From an uncultured Candidatus Saccharibacteria bacterium (GTDB lineage: Bacteria > Patescibacteriota > Saccharimonadia > Saccharimonadales > Saccharimonadaceae): a DNA stretch of 64,000 bases. Below the pieces are notes generated by a model. The model did not search any database. It was not told the DNA's origin and worked only from the letters and a program-made list of their open reading frames with translations. Of this stretch, positions 51,416 to 59,649 are shown piece by piece. The stretch is taken from positions 1-64,000 of the forward strand of contig CALIJB010000005.1 of assembly GCA_938017675.1 (NCBI GenBank). The letters are read 5' to 3'. The position numbers and the translations under genes are program-made. Position 1 is the first letter of the stretch. Each line of letters starts with the position of its first letter.

Positions 51416-53296
51416 ATGGAGAATAAAAATACAGATAATGATATAAACGAATTATCACCCACTTCCCCCAACTTCCGCACCGACCTAGCGAAAAAGCTGG
51501 AGGAGTTAGTGCCGGAGGCGATTGCGGATGGCAAGGTGGATGTCGTTAAGTTGAAGGAGTTGCTGGCGGAGGATGCTGGCGAGCCGAATGAGCGGTTTGG
51601 GCTGTTTTGGCCGGGTAAAAAGCAGGCACTGCGGGCAGCCCAGGACCCGACGACTGCGACACTCAGGCCTGCTAAGGATGAGAGCAAGGATTGGGATACG
51701 ACCAATAACATTTTCATCGAGGGCGATAACCTCGAAGTGCTGAAGGTGCTGCAAAAGCAGTATCACAACAGTATCAAGATGATTTACATCGATCCGCCGT
51801 ATAACACTGGCAAAGATTTTGTCTATCCGGATAATTTCAAGGAAGGTCTGCAAAACTACCTGGAGTTTAGCCAGCAGGTGGACGAGGGCAACAAAAAGAT
51901 CAGTACCAATACCGAAACCGCCGGCCGTTACCACAGCAACTGGCTGAATATGATGTATCCGCGTTTGAAGCTGGCGCGTAATTTATTGACCGATGATGGG
52001 GTGATATTTATTTCGATTGACGATGCCGAACAAGCTAATTTGAAAAAGATTTGTGATGAGATTTTTGGGGAAGATAATGTTGAAATTATGGTATGGAATA
52101 AGGAGTCCGAAGGGTCGTCTGGAACATTAAAGGCTACGCAGAGGTTTCGTAGTATTCATGAATACATCATTGTTGCATATAGAAACAAAAACCTTACAAA
52201 CTTTATTAAGGTCAATGAACCGCTCAAAGGCAAAGAGAATGAATTGCAGACAGCAAATCTTGCAGTAAACTCGGACAACGAAAGATGTGATCATAAAAAC
52301 TATTTCACTATAACAAACCCATCAGGCGATAAATTTACTCGACAATGGAAATGGAGTAAGGATGAAATAGAGAGGTTGATTCAAGAGGATCTAATATTCT
52401 GGGGGTCTGATGGACATAAGCAACCGCGTTTAATAATTCCAACCGACGAGCGTCGAACTACATTTCTCTTATCTATACTTTTGTATGGAGGTACAACAGT
52501 TGGCAGAAAAGATTTTGAAGAGCTTATGGGAAAAACTGTCGAATTTTCATATCCAAAACCAATAATTTTGATGAAGAAGATACTAGGAACGGCAACATAC
52601 AGAAACTCGATCATTCTCGACTTCTTCGCTGGTTCAGCCACCACTGCTCACGCCATTATGCAACTCAATGCCGAAGATGGTGGTAATCGCAAGCACATTA
52701 TGGTGCAGTTGCCTGAGCCGACCGACGAAAAGAGCGAGGCCTTTAAGGCTGGATACAAAAAGATTAGCGATATTGCCCGTGAGCGGATCAATCGGGCGGG
52801 CGAAAAGATTAAGGCTGACTTTGCTGACAAGCTGGCTGAGCGTGAGACGCCGCTGGATGTTGGATATCGCACCTACAAACTGGCTGACACCAATTTCACC
52901 AAGTGGCAAAGCGCGCCGACGGGCGATTTGACAGAACTGCAGGCACGCCTAGACCTGATGCGTGAAAGCAGTAATGCTAATGCTAGCGAGGAAGATTTGC
53001 TAGTGGAAGTGCTTTTGAAAATGGGCTTGCCGTTGACTACGCGGGCTAAGACCGTTGATATTTATGGACTGCATGTCCACCAAGTTGTGGCCGAGGGTGA
53101 TTTGTCAGAGGGTCAACCAGTGTTGTATCTCAATGAGCATGTTAAGCCAACTTTGGAGCAATTACGCGCCATTATCACTGACCTGACTCCAAGTAAATTT
53201 GTCATCCTCGACGACGCCTTCCAGGGTGATAACCAGCTCAAAACCAATCTGGTCCAAACTTGTAAAAGCTATGATGTGGAATTGTGGACGGTGTAA
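51416..53296 (+). CDS. mod: Type III restriction-modification DNA methyltransferase
   Basis: 626 residues from ATG 51,416, with GGAG 5 nt upstream. Catalytic motif IV is DPPYNTGKDF (about 125-134) and the SAM-binding motif I is LDFFAGSATTAHA (about 401-413), the order of a beta-class N6-adenine methyltransferase. The part between them (about 52,080-52,580) is the target recognition domain and is clearly more AT-rich than both flanks. It methylates the type III site and is needed by Res for cleavage. The next gene starts 3 nt after the stop. Confidence 0.93.
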   Translation: MENKNTDNDINELSPTSPNFRTDLAKKLEELVPEAIADGKVDVVKLKELLAEDAGEPNERFGLFWPGKKQALRAAQDPTTATLRPAKDESKDWDTTNNIFIEGDNLEVLKVLQKQYHNSIKMIYIDPPYNTGKDFVYPDNFKEGLQNYLEFSQQVDEGNKKISTNTETAGRYHSNWLNMMYPRLKLARNLLTDDGVIFISIDDAEQANLKKICDEIFGEDNVEIMVWNKESEGSSGTLKATQRFRSIHEYIIVAYRNKNLTNFIKVNEPLKGKENELQTANLAVNSDNERCDHKNYFTITNPSGDKFTRQWKWSKDEIERLIQEDLIFWGSDGHKQPRLIIPTDERRTTFLLSILLYGGTTVGRKDFEELMGKTVEFSYPKPIILMKKILGTATYRNSIILDFFAGSATTAHAIMQLNAEDGGNRKHIMVQLPEPTDEKSEAFKAGYKKISDIARERINRAGEKIKADFADKLAERETPLDVGYRTYKLADTNFTKWQSAPTGDLTELQARLDLMRESSNANASEEDLLVEVLLKMGLPLTTRAKTVDIYGLHVHQVVAEGDLSEGQPVLYLNEHVKPTLEQLRAIITDLTPSKFVILDDAFQGDNQLKTNLVQTCKSYDVELWTV

Positions 53297-53298
53297 GT

Positions 53299-54732
53299 AT
53301 GGATGATGATAAAAAAATAAACGATCTTTTAAATATACCAACAGAGACGCAGACTATTGAGTTTAAACGCCTGAAGGGTGATGCTGTGGTTGCGAAGATT
53401 ATTCGAACTATTGTTGCGTTTGCTAACACTGATGGTGGATCAATAATAATTGGCATTGATGATCCTGAAAAAACCACAAAATCTGGTCTTGATAGGGTGT
53501 ATGGGATAGAAGAAGATGCTGATAAATATGATGAAATATTTAGAGAACTGCAGAGGATAATTCCACCGCTTATTGGTGTTAGTGTAGCGGCTGAACTAAA
53601 AGCTGGCAATGGTAAAACAGTTGTTATCATAAGGGTCCCGAAGTCTACTAATTCACTATGCTCAATTAACAATGATGTTTTTATACGGATGAAAAAAAGT
53701 AATAAGAAACTAACACCTAGTGAGATTATCAAAATGAGTTACGCTAAGGGATTTACTCGAGCGGACTCAGAGTTAATTGATGTTGATTTTGAGTTATTGC
53801 GGACGAGATATTTTGATGATTGGAAAAATCAGCGTGGAATTTCAGGTAAATCGATTGAAGACATTTTGTTCAAAACTGGTCTTGCCAGAAAAGATACGTA
53901 TGGGGTATTGAAGCCAACACGTGCTGCTGTCTTGCTTTTTGCTGAATATCCAACCAATTTAATGGATACGAAATGTGCAATTCGAATTATGCAATATACC
54001 GGTACGATAGCGAATTATAGAGAGGTTCCAAATTTAGTAGGTATTCCAAAAACTATAGAAGGACCTATAATTGAAGTTATTCAAAAAGCCCACGAATACG
54101 TTTTGACTTTATTGCAAAATGGTATAGAAATGCATTCTGGATTTATAACTAAATATGAAATGCCAGAAAGGGCTGTCAAGGAGGCTATCACCAATGCTGT
54201 AATTCATAGGGATTATTTTATCAAGCGTGATATCGAGATTAAATTATTTGAGGATAGAATGGAAGTAGAGAGTCCTGGGCTGTTGCCTTATAATATTACT
54301 ACTAGTAATATTGGATATGTTCGATCCGAGGGTTATCGTAATGACTCGGTAGTAAAGCACTTACGTGAGTTTCCTAATCCTCCTAATCTTGATCAGAATG
54401 AGGGTGTTAGAGCTATGCGAAATGAGATGGAGTTTAATGGCTTATATCCGCCAATCTATATTACATATCCAACGCTTGATGATTCTGTTAAGGTTGTTCT
54501 ACTAAATGAGCATCGCCCTGGTGAATGGGAGATAATTCGATCATACCTGGAGGTCAATAAGTATATAGCGAATGAGAAAGCACGAGAAATCACAAAGGTG
54601 GAGCAGCGAGACAAAATGTCCAGAATGTTCAATAAGTGGGTTAAACAGGGATTACTTGTGGTGGTTAGACCTAAAAATGGCGGCGTGAAAGCGACCAAGT
54701 ATAAACTGGCCAATACTGAGGATGTTGAATGA
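53299..54732 (+). CDS. AlbA_2 (schlafen-like) protein with HATPase-type and winged-helix domains
   Basis: 477 residues from ATG 53,299. An AlbA_2 domain (about 10-140) has TIEFKRLKGD and TDGGSIIIGIDD. A GHKL/HATPase_c_4-like segment (about 290-350) has KEAITNAVIHRDYF and MEVESPGLLP. The C-terminus (about 415-477) looks like a winged helix. Such proteins are often transcription regulators or defence helpers. It sits between mod and res, an uncommon place, and two dyad sites lie right after it. Confidence 0.82.
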   Translation: MDDDKKINDLLNIPTETQTIEFKRLKGDAVVAKIIRTIVAFANTDGGSIIIGIDDPEKTTKSGLDRVYGIEEDADKYDEIFRELQRIIPPLIGVSVAAELKAGNGKTVVIIRVPKSTNSLCSINNDVFIRMKKSNKKLTPSEIIKMSYAKGFTRADSELIDVDFELLRTRYFDDWKNQRGISGKSIEDILFKTGLARKDTYGVLKPTRAAVLLFAEYPTNLMDTKCAIRIMQYTGTIANYREVPNLVGIPKTIEGPIIEVIQKAHEYVLTLLQNGIEMHSGFITKYEMPERAVKEAITNAVIHRDYFIKRDIEIKLFEDRMEVESPGLLPYNITTSNIGYVRSEGYRNDSVVKHLREFPNPPNLDQNEGVRAMRNEMEFNGLYPPIYITYPTLDDSVKVVLLNEHRPGEWEIIRSYLEVNKYIANEKAREITKVEQRDKMSRMFNKWVKQGLLVVVRPKNGGVKATKYKLANTEDVE

Positions 54733-54742
54733 ATGATGGGTG

Positions 54743-54812
54743 TACTTGCAGTGGTATGATGCAAGTAAAATATTTAACAGAGGTAGAAAGGCTATTTTGC
54801 TTGCAGCAAGCA
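54743..54812. promoter_or_regulatory. Two dyad elements with a shared half-site upstream of res
   Basis: TACTTGCA and TGCAAGTA (54,743-54,767, 9-nt gap), then TGCTTGCAGCAAGCA (54,798-54,812). Both contain CTTGCA/TGCAAG or a close variant. They lie in the only real gap of the RM operon and could be operators for the AlbA_2/winged-helix protein, or RNA hairpins limiting res expression. Confidence 0.5.
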
Positions 54813-54831
54813 TAATTTAGGAGTATGAAAG

Positions 54832-57744
54832 ATGAAAATTAAATACGATTCCAGCCAGCTGTTCCAGTTGCAAGCTATCAGCGCTATTACTGGTGTTTTT
54901 GAAGGGCAGCCTGACGGTGCTGATGCGTTCGATGCGGTTTTGCAGTCGCGATCGGTGCGCGGTGCCCAGGTCGGGCTGTTCGACGAAATTGGTGCAATTG
55001 GCAATAATTTGCTGCTTGATGACGATGCTATTTTGGAGAATGTTCGGTCAATTCAAAACGACAACGGCATCGCTCCGGTTAAAGAATTGGACGGCATGAA
55101 CTTTTCCGTGGAGATGGAAACTGGCACTGGCAAGACGTATGTATACTTGCGTACAGCGCTGGAAATGGCGAAATTGTATGGTTTTTCGAAGTTTATTATC
55201 ATCGTGCCGAGCATTGCCATCAAAGAAGGCGTGAAAAGTAGCCTCGATGGCATGCGTGAACACTTTACGCGTGAGATGGGGTATAGCCCGTACGAAGCAT
55301 CGGTGTATGATGGTAAAAATCCAGAGGTGGTACAGAGTTATGCTACCAGCACTATGACACAGTTTATGGTTATGACAATTGATGCAATTCGCGGCAATAA
55401 GAACACGCGAGTGATTCATCAAGAGCGCGATAAGCTAAACGGTATTGCGCCAATTGAATATCTGGCTGCTGTCAATCCGATTGTCATAATGGACGAGCCA
55501 CAAAAGATGGAGGGTGAACTGTCGACGAGTGCGATTAATGATTTGAACCCAATGTGTACATTGCGCTATAGCGCCACGCATACTCACGAATACAACATGA
55601 TGTATCGGCTCGATCCAGTTGATGCTCACCGAGAGAAGTTGGTAAAAAGCATTGTGGTGGCGAATGCTCAGCAAGAGGGTAGTGATGCTAAGCCGTACAT
55701 AAAGCTTATCGATGTGCGCAATACGCCGAAGCTCCAAGCTTATGTCGAGGTGTTGGTTCGTGACAAAAACGGTAATGTCGGACGAAAACCGCTGTGGGTG
55801 AATCATCATGACAAACTGGATATTCGTACTGGCAATAGTATTTATGAAGGTTATACCATCAATGAAATTTCGACGGTTCCAGCGAGTGTGGAGGTTGGAT
55901 CGCAAGGGGTCCTGATGCTTGGTGAAAATTGGGGCGGCAATGAAGATCAGGTTATGCGCGAGATGATTCGTGTGACCATCGCCGAGCATATTAAGCGAGA
56001 ATATTTACTGCGAGACCAAGGCATTAAAGTGCTGAGTCTATTTTTTGTTGATAAGGTGGCGAGCTATTTAGAGTATGATGATGACGGGAATATGGTTGAC
56101 GGAAAATTTGCACGCTGGTTTGATGAGCTATACAAGGAGGAGCGAAAAAAGAGCCGTTTTTACGAAGATATTATGCCTGAAGATCCAAGTGAAGTTCGAA
56201 AGGCATACTTTGCTGAGATGCGTAAGGGTGGCAAAACGAGCTTCGTCGATAGTAAAGAAGGTAAGGGCAATGCACAGGACGAGTCGGCTTATGACCTAAT
56301 CATGAAAGGTAAAGAAAAACTGCTCGATCAGGCAAATCCGGTGCGGTTTATTTTTAGCCACTCGGCACTGAAAGAAGGTTGGGACAATCCGAACGTATTT
56401 CAAATTTGTATGATGCGCGAGAGCGGCAGTGAAAATGATCGCCGACAGACGATTGGGCGGGGTTTGCGCTTGCCAGTGCGTCAGGACGGTACGCGAGTGT
56501 TTGACGAACAGATCAATCAGTTGATGGTGGTCGCCAATGAATCGTATCGTGATTTTGCTAATAATTTACAAAAGGAATATAAGAAGGCTGGTATTCAGAT
56601 TGGTTTTGTGCGGCGTAGTGAATTTGCGCGGATACCACTACATGACGATCCAAACAGTACGTTGGGACATCAGAAATCAAATGAGGTCTGGGAGTGTTTG
56701 CACCGCCGCAGTATGATTGATGACGAGGGTCGAGTTCTCGCAAATTTCATGCCGAATAATATTGGCTTTACACTTGATCTACCTGGTGATCTGCAAAAAT
56801 ATCATGCCGAGGTGGTCGATATTATTGAGGGCTGTAAGATTGATAAATTTGTTAAGGATGCACGTAAAAAAGAGAAGATTCGTCCCAATAAAGAAGTTTT
56901 GTATAGTCCGCTACTTGAGGAATTATGGAAGCGAATTTCACATAAAACGACGTATCGTGTAGTATTTGATAACGGTCAGATTATTATGGCGGCGATCAAT
57001 GCCATTAAAGCCAAGCCTGAGCTTAAACCATTGAGAATTGAAGTGCAAAGACATAGGGTGCTTTTGAAGCGCGGCGGTGTTCATAATGATGGTATGGTTG
57101 GCGAAGCAACCCGTGACCTGGCGGGAACGTTTGAGCTGCCGGATATCATCTCTGAATTACAGGATAGCACTGGTCTCACTCGACGAACAATTGTTGACAT
57201 TTTGATCGGTAGTGGTCGGCTGCATGAGTTTTTGAAAAACCCGTATGACTATGTGCAAATGGTGAAAAGCGCAATTAAGTCGGTGCTGGCGCAGGTCGTG
57301 GTGGACGGCGTTGAGTATGAAAAAATGGGCGAGCGTAATTATGAACTCCGTAATTTCCAAAAAGATAGCGATGAAGAAGTCGAACGATTTATTGATCGCT
57401 TGTATCAAGTTAAAAATCAACAAAAAACGGTGACAGATAGATTAGTACTGGATTCGGCGACCGAACAAAAGTTTGCTGAATATTTGGACAGCCGTGAAGA
57501 TATCAAATTATTCCTCAAGTTGCCGTCGAAGTTTACTATACCGACACCTGTTGGTGACTACAACCCAGACTGGGCAATTGTCAAAGAAGTCAATGGTGTA
57601 GAAAAAATATATATGGTACGCGAGACGAAGAATGGCGGTGAACGCGAAGATGAGTTGCATAAAATTGCTTGTGCTAAGAAACATTTTGAGACAATTGGTA
57701 TGCGTGATTACGCTAAATCAACGCCTGATGATTGGCGGGTGTAA
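54832..57744 (+). CDS. res: Type III restriction enzyme, Res subunit
   Basis: 970 residues. Superfamily 2 helicase: METGTGKT motif I (about 95-103), MDEPQK motif II (about 218), LKEGWDNPN and RQTIGRGLRLP (motifs V/VI, about 508-550). The C-terminal PD-(D/E)xK endonuclease is visible as NPDWAIV then VRETKNGG (about 908-935). It forms the restriction complex with Mod and cuts near unmethylated, head-to-head sites. AGGAG precedes the ATG. Full-length and apparently active. Confidence 0.94.
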   Translation: MKIKYDSSQLFQLQAISAITGVFEGQPDGADAFDAVLQSRSVRGAQVGLFDEIGAIGNNLLLDDDAILENVRSIQNDNGIAPVKELDGMNFSVEMETGTGKTYVYLRTALEMAKLYGFSKFIIIVPSIAIKEGVKSSLDGMREHFTREMGYSPYEASVYDGKNPEVVQSYATSTMTQFMVMTIDAIRGNKNTRVIHQERDKLNGIAPIEYLAAVNPIVIMDEPQKMEGELSTSAINDLNPMCTLRYSATHTHEYNMMYRLDPVDAHREKLVKSIVVANAQQEGSDAKPYIKLIDVRNTPKLQAYVEVLVRDKNGNVGRKPLWVNHHDKLDIRTGNSIYEGYTINEISTVPASVEVGSQGVLMLGENWGGNEDQVMREMIRVTIAEHIKREYLLRDQGIKVLSLFFVDKVASYLEYDDDGNMVDGKFARWFDELYKEERKKSRFYEDIMPEDPSEVRKAYFAEMRKGGKTSFVDSKEGKGNAQDESAYDLIMKGKEKLLDQANPVRFIFSHSALKEGWDNPNVFQICMMRESGSENDRRQTIGRGLRLPVRQDGTRVFDEQINQLMVVANESYRDFANNLQKEYKKAGIQIGFVRRSEFARIPLHDDPNSTLGHQKSNEVWECLHRRSMIDDEGRVLANFMPNNIGFTLDLPGDLQKYHAEVVDIIEGCKIDKFVKDARKKEKIRPNKEVLYSPLLEELWKRISHKTTYRVVFDNGQIIMAAINAIKAKPELKPLRIEVQRHRVLLKRGGVHNDGMVGEATRDLAGTFELPDIISELQDSTGLTRRTIVDILIGSGRLHEFLKNPYDYVQMVKSAIKSVLAQVVVDGVEYEKMGERNYELRNFQKDSDEEVERFIDRLYQVKNQQKTVTDRLVLDSATEQKFAEYLDSREDIKLFLKLPSKFTIPTPVGDYNPDWAIVKEVNGVEKIYMVRETKNGGEREDELHKIACAKKHFETIGMRDYAKSTPDDWRV

Positions 57745-57785
57745 ATATGTTGATAAAGAGCTGTGAAATAGCTTCAGGAGAATAC

Positions 57786-58388
57786 ATGAACAAACCAAAC
57801 AAAACCATCACCATCGCTCGCGCCATCATCCGCATTGGTGATGCTGCCAGAAATGCTAATGATTATAGTTTGCTGGGTGCGCTGCATGAGATGGTGGAGC
57901 AGCTGTCGCAGTATGGCGTTAAGGATGCTGATGTTGATATGGATTTGCTGCTGGAATATGTCGAGGCGGCGGATGGTTGCGACTATTGCCGAGCGGGCGA
58001 CGGTAAGCCAAGTGTTGACGAATTGACAACAAAAATCAATCAGCAGCTAGCGCGTCGCGGTCAGGCGCAGGTGGAGGCGAGCGATCAGTCAGTGTTGAAG
58101 TTTGAGCCAGTGGTCCATCTGGTGACGGCGGCGTATGCTAAAAATAAGGACGGCGTGACGTCGGGCTTGTCAATCGCGCTGGTCGTCAATCAGGATGGTT
58201 CAGTGGACTTGCCGCGCGAGCATTTTTTGAATACGGAATTACTGGATTATTTTGATGAAAATCGACCAGTCAATTGGCGTTCGGTCGAGCGTGATTTGCC
58301 GTCAAAGTTGCATGACTATCATTTGGTAGCAGGTTCGGTGGAAGTGCAGGAGATTTTACCGCGGGAGTTGGAGGCGATGTCGTTTTAG
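57786..58388 (+). CDS. Unknown protein following res
   Basis: 200 residues from ATG 57,786 (AGGAG 5 nt upstream). The N-terminal half is helical and acidic (ARAIIRIGDAARNANDYSLL), with a CDYC pair near residue 62; the C-terminal half is alpha/beta. No signal peptide or membrane segment. It is co-transcribed with the RM genes and may be an accessory. The stop overlaps that of the convergent membrane-protein gene by 3 nt. Confidence 0.6.
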   Translation: MNKPNKTITIARAIIRIGDAARNANDYSLLGALHEMVEQLSQYGVKDADVDMDLLLEYVEAADGCDYCRAGDGKPSVDELTTKINQQLARRGQAQVEASDQSVLKFEPVVHLVTAAYAKNKDGVTSGLSIALVVNQDGSVDLPREHFLNTELLDYFDENRPVNWRSVERDLPSKLHDYHLVAGSVEVQEILPRELEAMSF

Positions 58389-58777
58389 TCGGTATTTGTG
58401 TTAAATAAGAATTTAACAATTATAATACTCAGAGCAAATATTTGAGCAAGATTGCTGCCAATAAATAAAGGTAGGGATATTCCTGTAAAATTTAGAATCC
58501 CGAGACCTGTTAAATAGGTAATCACGCCATCACTTATAATTATTAACCCAACCAGTACAAGTAGTAAGATACTCCACCATTTTCTGAGTTGTATTGTAAC
58601 CTGTAACTCTTGCAACTTAATTTTGGTCATATCACTAGTAGTTTTAGCCTGTTCCTCAGTGGAAATTTCAATAGTAGAGTCGTCTTTAATTTGTCCTGGA
58701 ACTTTCTCCAGAGCTTGAAGCATATTCTCTACGTTATCTATATCGCTAGTGGGTTTTTCTTTTTTTCTGCTCATCAT
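58385..58777 (-). CDS. Small membrane protein paired with ImmA-like peptidase
   Basis: 130 residues. A charged cytoplasmic half (1-70) and two membrane segments (about 72-94 and 102-125) at the C-terminus. It is translationally coupled to the ImmA-like gene (the start overlaps its stop). It may be the peptidase's substrate or anchor, or the toxic half of a toxin-antitoxin-like unit; the sequence alone does not show which. Confidence 0.65.
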   Translation of the reverse strand: MMSRKKEKPTSDIDNVENMLQALEKVPGQIKDDSTIEISTEEQAKTTSDMTKIKLQELQVTIQLRKWWSILLLVLVGLIIISDGVITYLTGLGILNFTGISLPLFIGSNLAQIFALSIIIVKFLFNTNTD

Positions 58778-59277
58778 TTTATTATTCTTAGGTTCATTAG
58801 TCTGTAAGTCATCGCGCTAGAAGAAACTCCGAATCTATCGGCCAATAGTTGGATAGAACTTTTTAGAAACGGGTATTCTTTTAGTTCTTTTCTAACCATG
58901 CCCTCGGGCATTAAAAGATTAGCCGCAAAACAATCAGCTTCTTTTTCTTTTTGCTCTTTTATTCCGCTGTATGAATTGTTTCGTCGGTATAAACCATACT
59001 CGTCGGGTTGATGTCCTAGAAAATAATGTCCAAGTTCATGCGCGACAGTGTATGTGCGGCGTGCTATGGAGTTATCTACATTTACGTAAATCGTTCTTGT
59101 TGTGCTGTCGAAAAACCCCGAGACATCAGTATTGCCTTGTGGCATTTTTCTATACTCAATTGAAATACCCTCTCCATTTGCTATATCAAAAACATTGACA
59201 AATGGTTCTATTATATAATTATCGGATAGCACTTTTGAAGCTTTTTGCTTAACTTTCTCTAAAACTTCTTTTGTCAT
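58774..59277 (-). CDS. ImmA/IrrE-family zinc metallopeptidase
   Basis: 167 residues from ATG 59,277, chosen because GGAGG lies 4 nt upstream. The zinc site is AHELGHYFLGH (H80, E81, H84) with the distal EKEADCFAANLLMPE, as in ImmA/IrrE (PF06114). In phage and conjugative elements ImmA cleaves the Xre-type repressor, but no Xre gene is adjacent. Promoter-like TATACT lies about 18 nt upstream of the ribosome-binding site. Confidence 0.88.
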   Translation of the reverse strand: MTKEVLEKVKQKASKVLSDNYIIEPFVNVFDIANGEGISIEYRKMPQGNTDVSGFFDSTTRTIYVNVDNSIARRTYTVAHELGHYFLGHQPDEYGLYRRNNSYSGIKEQKEKEADCFAANLLMPEGMVRKELKEYPFLKSSIQLLADRFGVSSSAMTYRLMNLRIIK

Positions 59278-59394
59278 ATGCCCTCCATTTGTAATACTAT
59301 AGTATAGTTCATGCAAGCATAACCTACTTACTATTATAGCAAAATATATATTAAAAATAACGTATAATGATAGTACATAAATATTTTATATAGC

Positions 59395-59634
59395 ATGAAA
59401 ATCTCCGTCCACCTCAAGCCCAACTCCCGCCACCACGAAGAGGTGGTGGTTGGTGACGATGGTGTGCTGACGATTTACACTAAGGCGCCAGCCATTGAAG
59501 GGCGGGCGAATCTGGCGGCGGTAAAATTACTGGCGAAGTATTTTAGCGTGGCGCCATCAAAGGTAAAATTAGTGCGTGGCGCAGCTTCTAAATACAAGGT
59601 TTTTGAGGTGGACGTTTTAAAACGGGATAGTTGA
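59395..59634 (+). CDS. DUF167/YggU family protein
   Basis: 79 residues. KISVHLKPNSRHHE and the APAIEGRANLAAVKLLA segment are the family signature (PF02594). Function unknown though widely conserved. A TATAAT lies 26 nt upstream and no ribosome-binding site is seen. It is a housekeeping-type gene inside the defence island. Confidence 0.85.
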   Translation: MKISVHLKPNSRHHEEVVVGDDGVLTIYTKAPAIEGRANLAAVKLLAKYFSVAPSKVKLVRGAASKYKVFEVDVLKRDS

Positions 59635-59637
59635 ATA

Positions 59638-59643
59638 TATAAT
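59638..59643 (+). promoter_or_regulatory. -10 box for the nuclease-STAND gene, leaderless spacing
   Basis: TATAAT with the 6-nt spacer TGTTTT before the ATG at 59,650. Confidence 0.55.
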
Positions 59644-59649
59644 TGTTTT

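Noticed and set aside
42985..54732. DISARM or BREX assignment for the helicase and methyltransferase
   Set aside because: No drmA, drmB, drmC, pglZ, brxC or pglX-like gene is present, and the methyltransferase pairs with a type III Res.
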